Under the pieces are notes generated by a model. It was not told where the DNA came from, ran no database searches, and was given only the letters and a program-made list of their open reading frames with translations. Positions 1 through 11,398 of a DNA stretch of 30,527 nt are shown in pieces (the first letter of the stretch is position 1; each line of letters starts with the position of its first letter). The position numbers were made by a program, and so were the translations under genes. Location: contig JASANC010001198.1 in NCBI GenBank assembly GCA_030248135.1, positions 1 to 30,527 on the forward strand. The letters are read 5' to 3'. This stretch comes from Theristus sp. LFF4_11 (Eukaryota; Nematoda; Chromadorea; Monhysterida; Xyalidae).

Positions 1-994
1 ACAAGGCCATATTCCTCCTTTTATATGCGTCTCCCGCATTTTTAGATAATTATTTTTTGACTGTCCTTTCTAGTTTAGTCCGAAATCACATCATGAGCGA
101 AATTCTGTGCAAATTCTGTGCAGAACTTCTGTAAATCAAGAATCTGTAAATTCTGTGCAAAAATAGAAAAATCAGAGACTGCAAGACATTGATTCATGTG
201 GTTTTATCGTTGCTAACGTACGGAATGGCCGATTAAACATGGCAGCTTTTTTCAGGGTGCAAAGAGCGCGCGAAATTTGAATAAAATAAAAAAGACGTTC
301 AGAATCCCAATTGTCTGTCAAATTTGACGTGTCTTTTTAAACGAATTGATTCTTCGTTCTCTGCTGTCATTCCTTTTCACTTGCACACACGATTGGGAAT
401 TATCTTGGCATTTCTGAAAAAGACAACTCCTAGTCTGCGACTGATCCCGCCTTGATGGAGAATCCAAGGGCTGCCTTATTTATTCGGTCATACTATACGT
501 ATCGCTGTGTGCACACCAGCACCAGCGACAAAAAGGTGTTGTCTTCCGTTGATTTTCACCCTTTTTGCCAAACTGTCTGTCCCGTGAGTCGTTGCCTTTG
601 CCAGAGAAAGGGACCTTGCGTTCCCCAATGCCTCTACGATACACTTTGTCCTGGGCAAACCAGTATCAGCAATCTGAAGTCTGATTGTTATTTTAGTGGT
701 TTTAGTGGTCGTTAAATGCCCGAAATACCGCAAATGTTAAGCGGCATTCATACAATGTTTTTTAAGCACGCGCGGCTATTAAACACTGCAAAAGTTTTAA
801 TTGTCTACAAAGTACATGTGCAACTGAAATAATGAATAAACGGCGCAAAAATATGGCTCTTATGTACTTGTATCCGTGTGTCCATCAGAGACTTGAAAAG
901 AGTTTTCGAGCCAAGTCTCTCACTGCTTACACAAAGCCATATTCCTCCATTTATATGCGTCTCCCGCATTTTTAGATAATATTCTGACTTTTAA
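1..994. mobile_element. Foldback-type element, copy A (partial at window start)
   Basis: The right terminal arm lies at about 836-980 and is nearly identical in inverted orientation to 995-1137 and in direct orientation to 1893-2037. Its outer end reads CTCCCGCATTTTTAGATAAT. Positions 1-49 carry another copy of the outer arm, so the left end is rearranged or belongs to a neighbouring copy. The interior (about 60-735) is homologous to the interior of copy B at 1195-1815, but its middle part (about 223-490) is in the opposite orientation. The short open frames here show no recognisable protein, so it looks non-autonomous. Confidence 0.7.
737..800. repeat. Degenerate CATTCATGAAG-family MITE remnant
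   Basis: TTAAGCGGCATTCAT at 737-751 followed by AAGCACGCGCGGCT matches the left half of the short MITE family seen repeatedly between 14 and 26 kb. The right end is not preserved. Confidence 0.4.
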
Positions 995-2050
995 ATTATC
1001 TAAAAATGCGGGAGACGCATATAAAAGGAGGAATATGACCTTGTGTAAGCAGTGAAAGACTTGGCTCGACAACCTTTTCAAGTCTCTGATGTGGTACACA
1101 CGGATACAAGTACATAAGAGTCATATTTTTGCGCCGCGTTTGTTGTTTAAAAGCTTGCTGAAAAGCGTAAAAACTTTGAAGTTATCTAGATATTTTTCAA
1201 TTGTCCTCTTCAGTTTAGTTTAAAATCACATCATGTGCGAAATTCTGTACATCATGGCCGAATAAATGAGGCAGTCCATCAAGGCGGGATTAGTCGCTGA
1301 CTAGGAGTTGTCTTTTTCAAAAATGCCAACATAATTTCCAATCATGTGTGCAAGGGAGAAAGAATGAACAGAATAATACGGATAATCCATTAGTTTAAAA
1401 AAACGCGTCAAATTTGGCATACAATTTGGTTTCTGAACTTCTTTTTCTTTCATTCAAAATTCGCGCGCTCCTTGCACCCTGAAAAAAAAACTGCCATGTT
1501 TAATCGGCTATACTGTAAATTCTGTGCAAAAAACAGAAACATCAGAGATTGCAAAACATTGCTGCATGTAGCTTTATCGTTGTTGCTGACGTACGCACCG
1601 CTGTGCATACAGCAGCACCAGTGCAAAAAGTGTTGTCTTCCGTTGATTTTCACCCTTTTTACCAAACTCTTGTGACAGGATAAACCGGTGAGTCATTGCC
1701 TTTGCCACAGAAGGAGACCTTGCGTGCCCAATGCCTCTGCGATACACTTTGTGCAAACCAGTGTCAGCGATCTAAAGTCTGATCGTTATTTTAGTGGTTT
1801 TAGAGGTCGCTAAATGCTAGAAAAAGGCAAATGTGAAAGTTTCATTTGTCTACAATGTACGAGGGTTGCCACTTGCAACCTAAATAAAAAATAAACGGCG
1901 CAAAAATATGACTCTTATGTACTTGTATCCGTGTGTACCACATCAGAGACTTGAAAAGGTTGTCGAGCCAAGTCTTTCACTGCTTACACAAGGTCATATT
2001 CCTCCTTTTATATGCGTCTCCCGCATTTTTAGATAATATTCTGACTTTTA
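995..2050. mobile_element. Foldback-type element, copy B, about 145-bp terminal inverted repeats
   Basis: The left arm 995-1137 and right arm 1893-2037 are long imperfect inverted repeats, both ending in the GCGGGAGACGCATATAAA-type sequence. The interior has no recognisable coding region. Both right ends (copies A and B) are followed by ATTCTGACTTTTA, so the true end may extend to about 2050. The element abuts copy A head to head, giving a giant palindrome centred near 987. No family is assigned because no transposase is visible. A solo fragment of the interior occurs at 13845-13903. Confidence 0.7.
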
Positions 2051-3850
2051 CATAAGCCGCGAAGGTCGGACCAAAATCACAATACGTTGGTCACACATTC
2101 TTCTAAACCCCGGACAACTCAGGTTTTTTCATTTTTCGTTTTTAGGCCAATTTCGCCCATGCTATTTCTACGGCCAATTCCCCAAAATCGTCACGATTCA
2201 GTACCTAGAATTGCTCACATAAGAAAACTGATCCAAAAGCCGTGATCGGCGCATTGAATAACCTGGAAAACACAGTTTTCTTGTTTTTCGTTTCTGGACC
2301 GATTTCGCCAACTTCCACGGCCGATTCGCCCGAAATCGTCACGATTCAGCATCAACAGTTGCTCACGTAAGAAAACTAACCCAATATCGGTGATCAGCGC
2401 ATTGAATTATCCTGGAAAACATTTTTTTCTTGTTTTTCGTTTCTGGACCGATTTCGCCGATTTCCACGGCCGATTCGCCCGACATCGTCACGATTCAGCA
2501 TCTAGAGTTGCTTGCATAAAAAACTAACCCAAAATTCGTGATCAGCGCATTGAATTACCCTGGAAAACACCCTTTTCTTGTTTTTCGTTTCTGGACCGAT
2601 TTCGCCAACTTCCACGGCCGATTCGCCAGAAATCGTCACGATTCAGCATCTAGAGTTGCTCACGTAAGAAAACTAACCCGAAATTCGTGATCAGCGCATT
2701 GAATTACTCTGGAAAACACCGTTTTCTTGTTTTTCGTTTCTGGACCGATTTCGCCAATTTCGACGGCCGATTCGCCCGAAATCGTCACGATTCGGTATCT
2801 AGAGTTGCTCACATAAGAAAACTAACCCAAAATCCGTGATCAGCGCATTGAATTACCCTGGAAAACACCCTTTTCTTGTTTTTCGTTTCTGGACCGATTT
2901 CGCCAACTTCCACGGCCGATTCGCCCGAAATCGTCACGATTCGGTATCTAGAGTTGCTCACGTAAGAAAACTAACCCGAAATTCGTGATCAGCGCATTGA
3001 ATTACTCTGGAAAACACCGTTTTCTTGTTTTTCGTTTCTGGACCGATTTCGCCAATTTCCACGGCCGATTCGCCCGAAATCGTCACGATTCAGCATCTAG
3101 AGTTGCTCACGTAAGAAAACTAACCCAAAATCCGTGATCAGCGTATTGAATTACTACGGACTAGACCTTTTTCCTATTATTTTTCGTAGCTCAGACAAAA
3201 TTTGTAAGAGTGAAAACTGATACTCAGTCAAAATGCTACGAACTTTCAAAAATGCACAATTTTAACTTAAAAAAGTGCCCGGGCAAAAAAATAAACTAAA
3301 TTTTCAGAAAATACGGATGAAATTACCCTAGGAAACATTTTTGTTCAACTGTGAAAGTGTCCCAGCTAAAAATTGAAAGGGCGAACACTTAAAACCAGGT
3401 GAAAACCCTCCGAACAATTAAAAATGCCCAATTTTTACCCAAAAACAGGGTCGGGGTAAAAAATTAACCCAATTTTCAAAATCTCCGGGTGGAATTACCC
3501 CAGGGAACATTTTTGTTCGACTGTGAAAGTGTCGCAGGCAAAAATTGAAAGGGCGAACACATGTTGATTACATAGCTGAAAAAAAAAAGGACAAAGGGAA
3601 AGAAGTAACACTGTTTTCAGAATAGGTTTTTCGTGTCTACAGCGTATGAAAAGTAGTCGGATAAAAATTTTTTCGCGGCTCCAAGCACAACTTTGGGTGT
3701 TCGTTTCGTGTGCACGGTACCAAGTTTGTGGCTTATACTATGCTCGCTGGACGCAGCGAGCAAATTTGAAAAAAGCGCGCGAGGGGATAACGGCTCATAT
3801 TATGCGTGATGCGCTCTCCGCTCGCTACGCTCGCTCGCGCATCCGCATGA
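2050..3850. repeat. Composite repeat unit 1 with internal 149-bp tandem array
   Basis: The left block (GAAGGTCGGACC, from about 2061) leads into a tandem array. The phrase CTGGACCGATTTCGCC recurs at 2294, 2443, 2591, 2740, 2889 and 3038, a period of 148-149 bp. After the array (from about 3160) come two diverged copies of a second unit of about 170 bp (3249-3391 and 3420-3560; shared AACATTTTTGTTC and GAAAGGGCGAACAC). The right block at about 3720-3850 is a CG-rich imperfect hairpin (CATATTATGC and GCATGATAAG). The same order of blocks recurs in the next unit. Confidence 0.8.
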
Positions 3851-5350
3851 TAAGTCCCGAAGGTCGGACCAAATTCACATCTCGTTGGTCACACATTCTT
3901 CTAAACCCGGATAACTGAGGTTTTTCATTTTTCTTTTTTTGGGCCGATTTCGCCTTTGCTATTTCTACGGCCGATTCGCCCGACATCGTCACGGTTTAGT
4001 ACCTAGAATTGCTCACATAAGAAAACTGACCCAAAACCCGTCATCGGCGCAATGAATTACCATGGACAACACAGTTTTCTTGTTTTTTGCGTTTGGCCCG
4101 ATTTCGCTAGTTTCCACGGCGGTTCGCCCGAAATCGTCACGATTCAGTATCTAGAGTTGCTCACATAAAAAACTAACCCAAAATCCGTGATCACCGCATT
4201 GAATTACCCTAGGAAACACCCTTTTCTTGTTTTTCGTTTCTGGACCGATTTCGCCAATTTCCACGGCCGATTCGCCCGAAATCGTCACGATTCAGTATCT
4301 AGAGTTGCTCACATGAAAAAACTAACCCAAAATCCGTAATCAGCGCATTGAATTATCCTGGAAAACACCGTTTCTCATTTTTTTGTTTTTGGACCGATTT
4401 CGCCAATTTCCACGGCCGATTCGCCCGAAATCGTCACGATTCAGTATATACAGTTGCTCACATAAGAAAACTAACACGAAATTCGTGATCAGCGCATTGA
4501 ATTACCTAAGACTACACCAGTTTCTCATTTTTTGTTTTTGGACCGATTTCGCCAATTTCCACGGCCGATTCGGCCGAAATCGTCACGATTCAATATCTAG
4601 AGTTGCTCACATAAGAAAACTAACTCAAAATCCGTGATAAGCGCATTGAATTACCTGGGACTACACCAGTTTCCTATTTTTTGTTTCTGGGCCGATTTCA
4701 CCAATTTCCACGACCGATTCGCCCGAAATCGTAACGACTTTAGTTAGTTACCTGCTATTCTTTAATTTTTAAAAGAAATAAAGGTCAGATTTAAACTCTC
4801 CGTTGTTGGTTACCCCTAGAAACTTTTTGATTTATCAAATAACGGTTTGTTCCATGCGCAGAAAGCGCAAATACACTTCAAAATGAGCATTTGCCGTCAT
4901 GTTGTATAAAAAGGCAAAATTTGAGCCTTCAGAAGCATCAGAGAAAAAAATGAATGCGAAATTTGAAAATCCCGAACATTTTTACCCTAGGAAATGTTTT
5001 CATCACAACAGTTCGAATTTTCTTTATATCACTGAAACTGCGAACACATTTTATGACATAGTCGAAAAAAAAGGGGTTTAGAAGAATAATCTTTTTCACG
5101 TTCAGAATTGATAAAATACGCACACAGCGTGTGTAGAAGATCACCACGAAAAAATTTCTTGTGCACACAAGTGTATCTGTGGATTGTCTGCCTGTGTGCC
5201 GCAGAAAAAAATCTCAGCTCCTTTTATGTTCACAAAGCGAGGCAAAGTAAGTTTGGAATTTACGCGCGAGCGACAGACGGGCCATATTATGCCGCATCCG
5301 CTGTCCGCTCCGCTCCGCTTCGCTCGCGAATGGGCATGATAAATCCACAA
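3851..5350. repeat. Composite repeat unit 2 with internal 149-bp tandem array
   Basis: The left block GAAGGTCGGACCAAATTCAC at 3860 repeats that at 2061. The GGACCGATTT-type phrase then recurs at about 3941, 4094, 4242, 4391, 4540 and 4689 (period about 149 bp). A diverged second-unit region follows (4750-5060, with CCTAGGAAATGTTTT and GCGAACACATTTTATGACATAG). The right hairpin block is at about 5270-5345 (GGCCATATTATGCCGCATCC ... GGGCATGATAAATCC). With unit 1 this forms a head-to-tail pair of a 1.5-1.8-kb element. It lies downstream of the sulfotransferase exon, in what would be its first intron. Confidence 0.75.
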
Positions 5351-5477
5351 TACACCACAGCGTCACACGGGTATGCGTACGAGTGTGATAACGCAGTCGC
5401 CTACGGGTATTTTCCGTGTTCTGCCACTGTGACATGTTTCTTATTTGGTACTTCGTATCCAATGTCGCTTCGCTTAC

Positions 5478-5622
5478 CGCACTTCGGGAACGTGCACAAG
5501 AACACATCAGTCGGTCGAAGCTCGAATCCGGCCACCACCTCTGCCTCGTCCTTGAAGGCGAGCGCAAACCGTCGGCGTAACACCTCCAGTGGAGTTCCGT
5601 TGTTTGGCGAGTTTTCCGTCAT
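5478..5622 (-). CDS. Cytosolic sulfotransferase, N-terminal exon only
   Basis: Minus strand, ATG at 5622; open for 48 codons plus one base and ending at a good splice donor, GTAAGC, at 5477. The encoded end, residues about 36-48, reads LRPTDVFLCTFPKCG. This matches the start of PAPS-dependent sulfotransferases, in which a (D)VF..(T/S)(Y/F)PKSGT(T)W loop binds the 5'-phosphosulfate. The phase-1 intron falls right after that glycine, so the next exon should begin with the TTW part. I find no such exon between 5478 and 1 on the minus strand: the space is filled by the composite repeats. The gene is therefore cut by the window edge or is a remnant. The family usually runs near 300 residues. Substrate cannot be inferred. 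Confidence 0.6.
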
Positions 5623-5644
5623 GTTTCATCGACCAAAATCAATA

Positions 5645-5890
5645 CCGTAAAGTCTTGCATATAAGATTCCCACCCAAAAGTGGGCGGAGTGTCACACGGC
5701 GGGAAACCAAAAAAAGTTCAAAGTTTTGATCTGGTCGAAATCCCACCCCGTTTATATGGCCCGGACTTCATAATGTTCGCTTTATAAGACCCCCTCCCAC
5801 TTATAAGGTTGTCACACAAAGTTCCACTTTTTTCAGAAAATTTTGAGTTTCAAATTTATATAAGGAGACCTTATATGCAAGACTTTACGG
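5645..5890. mobile_element. 246-bp MITE with TA target duplication
   Basis: Terminal inverted repeats CCGTAAAGTCTTGCATATAAG (5645-5665, right arm ending 5890) are flanked by TA on both sides (5643-5644 and 5891-5892). This fits the Tc1/mariner superfamily rule but is otherwise unassigned. Its left end is 23 bp upstream of the sulfotransferase start codon. A partial inverted copy is at about 25300-25460. Confidence 0.75.
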
Positions 5891-5892
5891 TA

Positions 5893-7990
5893 AACACGCG
5901 CCACAGAACGTTGTTCTCACGTGTTCATAAAAAACTGCGATTTACTGATCTCGAATCTTGATCTAGGGCGCCTGAGAACACAAATGACTTGCTGTGTGCT
6001 TTTTTATTGTGTACCATTAACTTATGAAAACCAGTTAATTGTTCAACACCCATATCGGTCGCGTTGCTGTTCCTTGTACTTGTTTTTCTTCCATTTGTTG
6101 CGTATGACTAGTTCGGTTGATACATGAACTGTATTTTGTTTTTTTATGCCCGATGCAAGAGACACAGCTCATAAAAAACTTTACTGCATGCAAATACATC
6201 TTTTTCGACTGTACGCACGCGCACAACGCGAATACACAGGGTGTGTTTGTTCACAAATATCTCCAGGTCCACACAAACAAAAAAAGCGCGTGCAGTTTGA
6301 TTTACAATGCACAGTGAAACATCATCCGTTTCCCTGAGGGTGCCGCTTTCAGCATGATTACTGCCTGGCATTGTCGTATACCATATTACAGCCCCGAAAC
6401 ACAAATGCCAAGTAAAAATAAAGTCACATGGAACCAAAAAAGTATGCAGCTGTAACGCCTGAGTTCAGTGTAAATGTTGTTCCTTTATCTTTTTATTAAA
6501 TCACATCAAATTTCGTTCGTTAGTTGCTCTCAAAGACAAAAATCTTTATCAAAAAGCTTTATGATGCAGGAAAAATACGATGCCTTTTGCACCTCAGATT
6601 GCCTGAACGATTATATTGCACACATTATTGTGAAAAAGCGTGCCCTTTTCTGCGTACGCTGTGAACGCCCACACGATACAGTAGCCGCGTGTCTAAGCGG
6701 GATTCGCGCTGAGACCGTGAAATGTGAAACATTATGATGTCACGCAGTCTAGTTGTGTTTGTTTGTGCGTTGCGCACGTGACGTCATAAGCTGGAACATT
6801 GTGATGATTCACCACACGCACAATATCTGGTGTGTTGAAATGTCTGCGGCAAAACGCGCAGAAATAGACAGAAGAGTACTTTTTAACGTGAATATTGGTG
6901 TACTTGTTTACGTGGCCGCAATTTTTACTATTCGACCCAACTTCCATTATTCTTTCGGATGAGTCAGCGAATGTTTACCTAAAAATAAATCGCAATCACT
7001 AGTGATTCTGCTTTTTTTCAAACGTTTGGTGTGCCAACATTTTTTTCATTTTGAAATTGTTTTGGATGGCGAAAGCACGTGGCCGCAGAAAGCGAAATTA
7101 TCCGAATCACTGATGTTAAATGTTTCTGCATTAAAAATAATTCGAGTTGAAACATAAAAAAGTGTTGAAGTATTAAATTATCTAGTATCAAAAAATTATT
7201 TGATACAAATCAAATCGTTTCCTTTCAGATTTGCAATTGTTCTGGATATTCAACTAACTTTTGATTAGACAGTGAAAACAGAAAGCAGAACGCAAATTAA
7301 ACACGAAATCCGAGTGTCGTCCCTTGAAGTCTCCCGAAGTCGATCGATTTGATCTCCGGTTAGTTTATTTTTTTCACAAATTTTCACAAGTGAAATGTCA
7401 TTAGGGGTTTCCTTCCAGCGTGTGTGTACAAGTTCACTAATTTGTTTTGCATCGTGATTTTTATATGAGCAAAACAAACAGATTGAAGAGATTTGAACTG
7501 TATGTTCGAACTTTTAACGCAAGTCCAATAATACATGAAGTTCGCTGTTTGCGGTTTCGCCAGGTAGACGCATACCGCGGTACCCCCTGGCTCGTCAGTG
7601 CGACGGACTGCCGAACTGCCGAAGATGTTTTACCACAGACAGATCTTGTGGTCTTGGTAAAACATCAGCGAACCCAAAAAGCAGAACATCACAAAACCTT
7701 GTTGTTGTTTCTTAAAGCATCGGATTGTTTACCATTTTACCACAGACAGATCTTATAGTCTGGGTAAAACTTGTAAAGTTTTAAAGTTCTCGTAAACGGT
7801 TTGGCTAAAATCTTTTGCTTTCTTGCAACGCGCTAGGGTGTTCAAAATGACGAACAAATGAACTAATGTTAAAAAAAAGAAATTTTCTTGACTAATACGC
7901 AATCAAAATAATGCCAACACCAGCAATTCCAAAATCCATTCTGAAATTCATTCCATGCCAATTTTTTGAGCGTATACTATAGCGTATACG
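5893..7990. other. Spacer without a recognised gene
   Basis: Several short open frames occur on both strands, but none has a recognisable domain, a consistent splice pattern or coding-like composition. Visible details are a CACGTG E-box overlapping a TGACGTCA CRE/ATF palindrome at 6775-6786, and two copies of a short inverted motif, TACCACAGACAGATCTT, near 7630 and 7737. Confidence 0.5.
6775..6786. promoter_or_regulatory. Overlapping E-box and CRE-like palindromes
   Basis: CACGTG at 6775-6780 runs directly into TGACGTCA at 6779-6786. The two sites match the binding consensus of bHLH and CREB/ATF factors. No gene start is recognised nearby, so function is speculative. Confidence 0.25.
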
Positions 7991-8458
7991 TATACCGTAT
8001 TACCCCCATTAAACCCCCCCCCCACCATTAATCCCCCCCACCAATAAACCCCCATCCCTCCGACCAGTTTCCGAATAATCCTCCCCCCACAAATAATCCC
8101 CCATGGGGGATTATTGGAGACCTGTTTGAAACACATACCCAGCGAATTCAGTGGCTGGTTGCAGTGAAAATGATGAAATTGTGCTACCAAAGGCCCCAAA
8201 TGGGTGAGTTAATAGTAATTTCATTACAAAAGGCTGTTATAAAAAGAAATTTCTATGTAGAGTAGAAGTTTCTGCGACTTTCTTGCCTGCCGTGCAATGT
8301 ATTTTTGCCATTTTTCAACAAACCCCCACCCCTAGAATTTTTTTTGTAAATAACCCCCCCCCCCCCACCAATAATCCCCCCCACCAATAAACCCCCACCC
8401 CTAAAAGTCGCTGACGTATCAATCCCCCATGGGGGTTTATTGGGGGTAATACGGTACG
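7991..8458. mobile_element. C/G-tract element with terminal inverted repeats
   Basis: The ends TACCGTATTACCCCCATTAA (left) and its inverted counterpart GGGGGTAATACGGTA (right) bound about 468 bp. Inside are runs of up to about 13 C, two direct copies of a module containing CCACCAATAAACCCCCA (about 8010-8060 and 8352-8402), and a perfect 24-bp palindrome at 8092-8115 (core CCCCCATGGGGG). No coding region is recognised. The G-rich strand could form quadruplexes. Confidence 0.6.
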
Positions 8459-11398
8459 TATCTTTTCTTTAAGACCTGCAACTCAATGCGGTTGTGGATG
8501 TGAAAGGAAACTAGTTTCAATCTTTATGTGGTAATTGTCTAAGTGACTCGGCCTTATTTAAGGGACTCGGATCCTTTTGCCAATTTTGGATTCCCGCGTC
8601 TTACATGAGACTGCTTACCAATCTATGCGCGCATTGAGACGCGGAAACAAAATAAAAAATACTAATTAAAAGTTGGTTCAAACGAACGATTAAAATTCAA
8701 CACCGATGTTGGGAACGTTTCGGCGACTCTCACATGTTGCGCTGTTGTTGCATGATATTAGTGCTTGCGTATGTCGCTTTCGCAGAATTTCGCACAACAA
8801 TCAACGTCAACAACCAGCTGTCAACTGCGCGCATTGTTGCCAGCCGATTAGCAGATGTCTGTTCACAATACATGTAGCTTTGCAGCACCTGGATACATTT
8901 TTTTAACAACCGCATACTTGTTTCGAACTGAATTACGCTGCCACACCGTTATGTGCGATGAAAAAAAACGATTTCGTTTAGATGTTGACCAGAAATAGGT
9001 AGAGGCGCGTGTTGCGGGGACCAGATGGTTTTCTGGCGCATGTTACGGGTTGAAACAGCATGTGTTGTGTTTGATTTGATTGTTGCTTGGTTGACCGATT
9101 ATTGCTTTCTAGTTTTTTTTCGCGTGTGTTGTAACATGAAATGTTCAATCTTTGGAGTTGTTGGATGTTGTCTGTTGATCTTTTTTTATGTCGTGCAGCT
9201 ATACAGATCAACAAAAAAAGTCTTGTGCTCTGGTGCAAAGCGACGCACTCTTCAATGTAGCAGGATCTTCAACGCTTTTGAATATTGATATGAAATGCAA
9301 ATATCAGTTTCAGTTTTGGCGGTTTTTCTGAGATAACTTTGCGCCAGAAAATACTGCGGTATTTATGTATTTATTATTATTATTTACTTATTATTGCACC
9401 GCAGGCGCCATGTTCAATCTCTTCATTGTGTTGTATAAAATTTAGTCTGTTTGTGTCCTCCATATGATCAAAAGTATAAGAAAAACGTTTGTTGTCTCCG
9501 GAATGTTTTTCCGCGCTTTATATTCGTTTTAAACATGCACAACAAATAACAAATATTGAATTGCAAAAACATCGCCCACAAAGCAATAATAATATCGGAA
9601 AATATCGCAACTTTTTCGCGTGCAGGTCAAATACGTTTGCACTGTTTGAGTTTGACTTTCAGGTTTTTCAAATATGTTCCAATATGCTCTTTCGTTAGCG
9701 CATGTTTGTTTATACGTTTGATACAAGCTGCATATTACGACGTCCTCATGAGCGGACGTGGTATCATAAAAACCAAGTGTTTCTTGTCAATTCTTGTCTC
9801 AATCCAAAGCTTTCTTGTGTAGTATGTGGAGTTCTTTTAAGCTTTATAATGATCACAGTTTGTTATGTAACTTACATTTTGTACAGTTTACGTCTAGTGA
9901 GATTGTTAATTTTTGTTGAACACACCATTGGTTTGAATTCTCTAAGCATCGTGATGATGCTTAGATGTTGCATTTATGAAAACTGTCACTGTGTGTCTCT
10001 TTATTCTCCACATGTACCATTTCGTCCACGAAAACTACAACGCCCGTTTCACTCATCATTGTTCGCCGCAGTGTGTTTTTGTTGTTTATCACATAATCAG
10101 TGCAACTTTGTGTCTGATACAACTTTGCTGCAAAAAGTGACCAATTTTCGTTCCTGTGAGACCCAGCAGCGGACTATGCCGTTTTTCAGGCTGTTTCTGT
10201 CAAATGCGCGGCGCTATTTCTCTTTTCATTTTGTGCATGTTAGCGTTGCATGGGAAACCTGAAAAAAACGGGTGGTACCAGAGCATACCTGTTTCGGATT
10301 TATTTTTTTGGTTGTTTCTTTCGAGAGCGGCGGCGACAGACTGACGCAACAACACCGAACAAAACATTTGTTTTTTTCTACCTTTGGAAAAGGCTAAGCA
10401 TGATTATGAAACAATTTGAAACCTTGAACGGGATTCGAAGCCACGTTTCTGATTGATGACACCTGTAATAACTGGTGATAAACATCCATGTTTGTGAACA
10501 AACTTTTGCGTGTGTGTTACGGTTTGACATTTTTTGGCGGGCGGCTGTCCAACGCACCACAACTTCAAAATTTTTTTGCTTATCTTGTTTTCTTTTCGGT
10601 ATATATCATATTAAAACTGTTGAAGACTTATTTCAAACAGGTTATGAGCTCAAAACCTTCCCAAAAGTTGCATGTACCCCTGCCGCACACTTGGGCACCA
10701 CATGCCTTTCAATGGTGTGGTGTGTCCACTGCGTTTTTGCACGATTCGTATTTATTTGTGATTCATATCGGTTAAAATGTCTAAAAAGATAACATTTTTA
10801 TCCCATGTAAATTCTACCGTTTTCACAAGTTCGCTTCTAGTCAAAATGTAGCACCTTCACCAAAATAGCGCCAGCTTTTACCTGCTGCAACTACGCCCAT
10901 TCTTGTCTGCAGCTTTCTGCGTTTAGGCTACAGATGACCAAGCAGTTTCCTTTTCTGCAACAATATCATTCTGATTTGGTGATAACATTCATTGCAGTTT
11001 AGTGCGCGTGGTAATGTTCAGGCTAACAGTGGGACTATTTGAATCATGATACAAGCGCTGTATTTTCACATTTTCCTGTTACAGTTTTTTATTCGCACCG
11101 TCGCAAATATACCGTAGTCATCGTTCACCCGTTAACTGTTTCACAACTCAACCGCTTAACAACAACAATCTACACATTACGTTGTGGCAACAATGATTTG
11201 ACAGTTCCAAAACTACAACACATCCCGAGCCATTTGTGAGCTGGTACTCATTGCTCCATTGAATCTATCCTAAATCTGCAGCGTCATCAAAAAGCCCCAC
11301 ATTTATCATACTCATACGCTAGTCTGCCTGCCATCAGTAATTTTTTTTGACAATCAGCAATCACCCTGAGGAATCATCAGATTTTTTGTACGTTAAAA
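8459..11398. other. Spacer upstream of the bZIP gene
   Basis: No exon could be recognised. The open frames here (for example around 9702-10262) have no known motifs and a composition like the surrounding non-coding DNA. A short AT-rich low-complexity tract sits at 9360-9400. The promoter and any 5' untranslated exon of the bZIP gene should be in the last part, but I see no convincing TATA box. Confidence 0.5.

Noticed and set aside
2062..4740. CRISPR-like regular repeats
   Set aside because: The 149-bp units are contiguous tandem repeats without unique spacers, in a eukaryotic genome.
5108..5650. 180-codon plus-strand open frame
   Set aside because: It is the antisense shadow of the sulfotransferase exon plus repeat sequence; its protein has no known motif.
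6732..6947. Minus-strand frame with a C2H2-like FCAFCRRHF stretch
   Set aside because: The spacing does not give a proper zinc finger, and no splice context supports it.
7265..7477. Minus-strand open frame with a charged, protein-like composition (contains KICEKNKLTGDQIDRL)
   Set aside because: No recognisable domain, no convincing acceptor or donor and no partner exons nearby.
9702..10262. 186-codon plus-strand open frame
   Set aside because: No motif, no coding-like codon pattern, and it overlaps other equally long open frames in AT-rich spacer.
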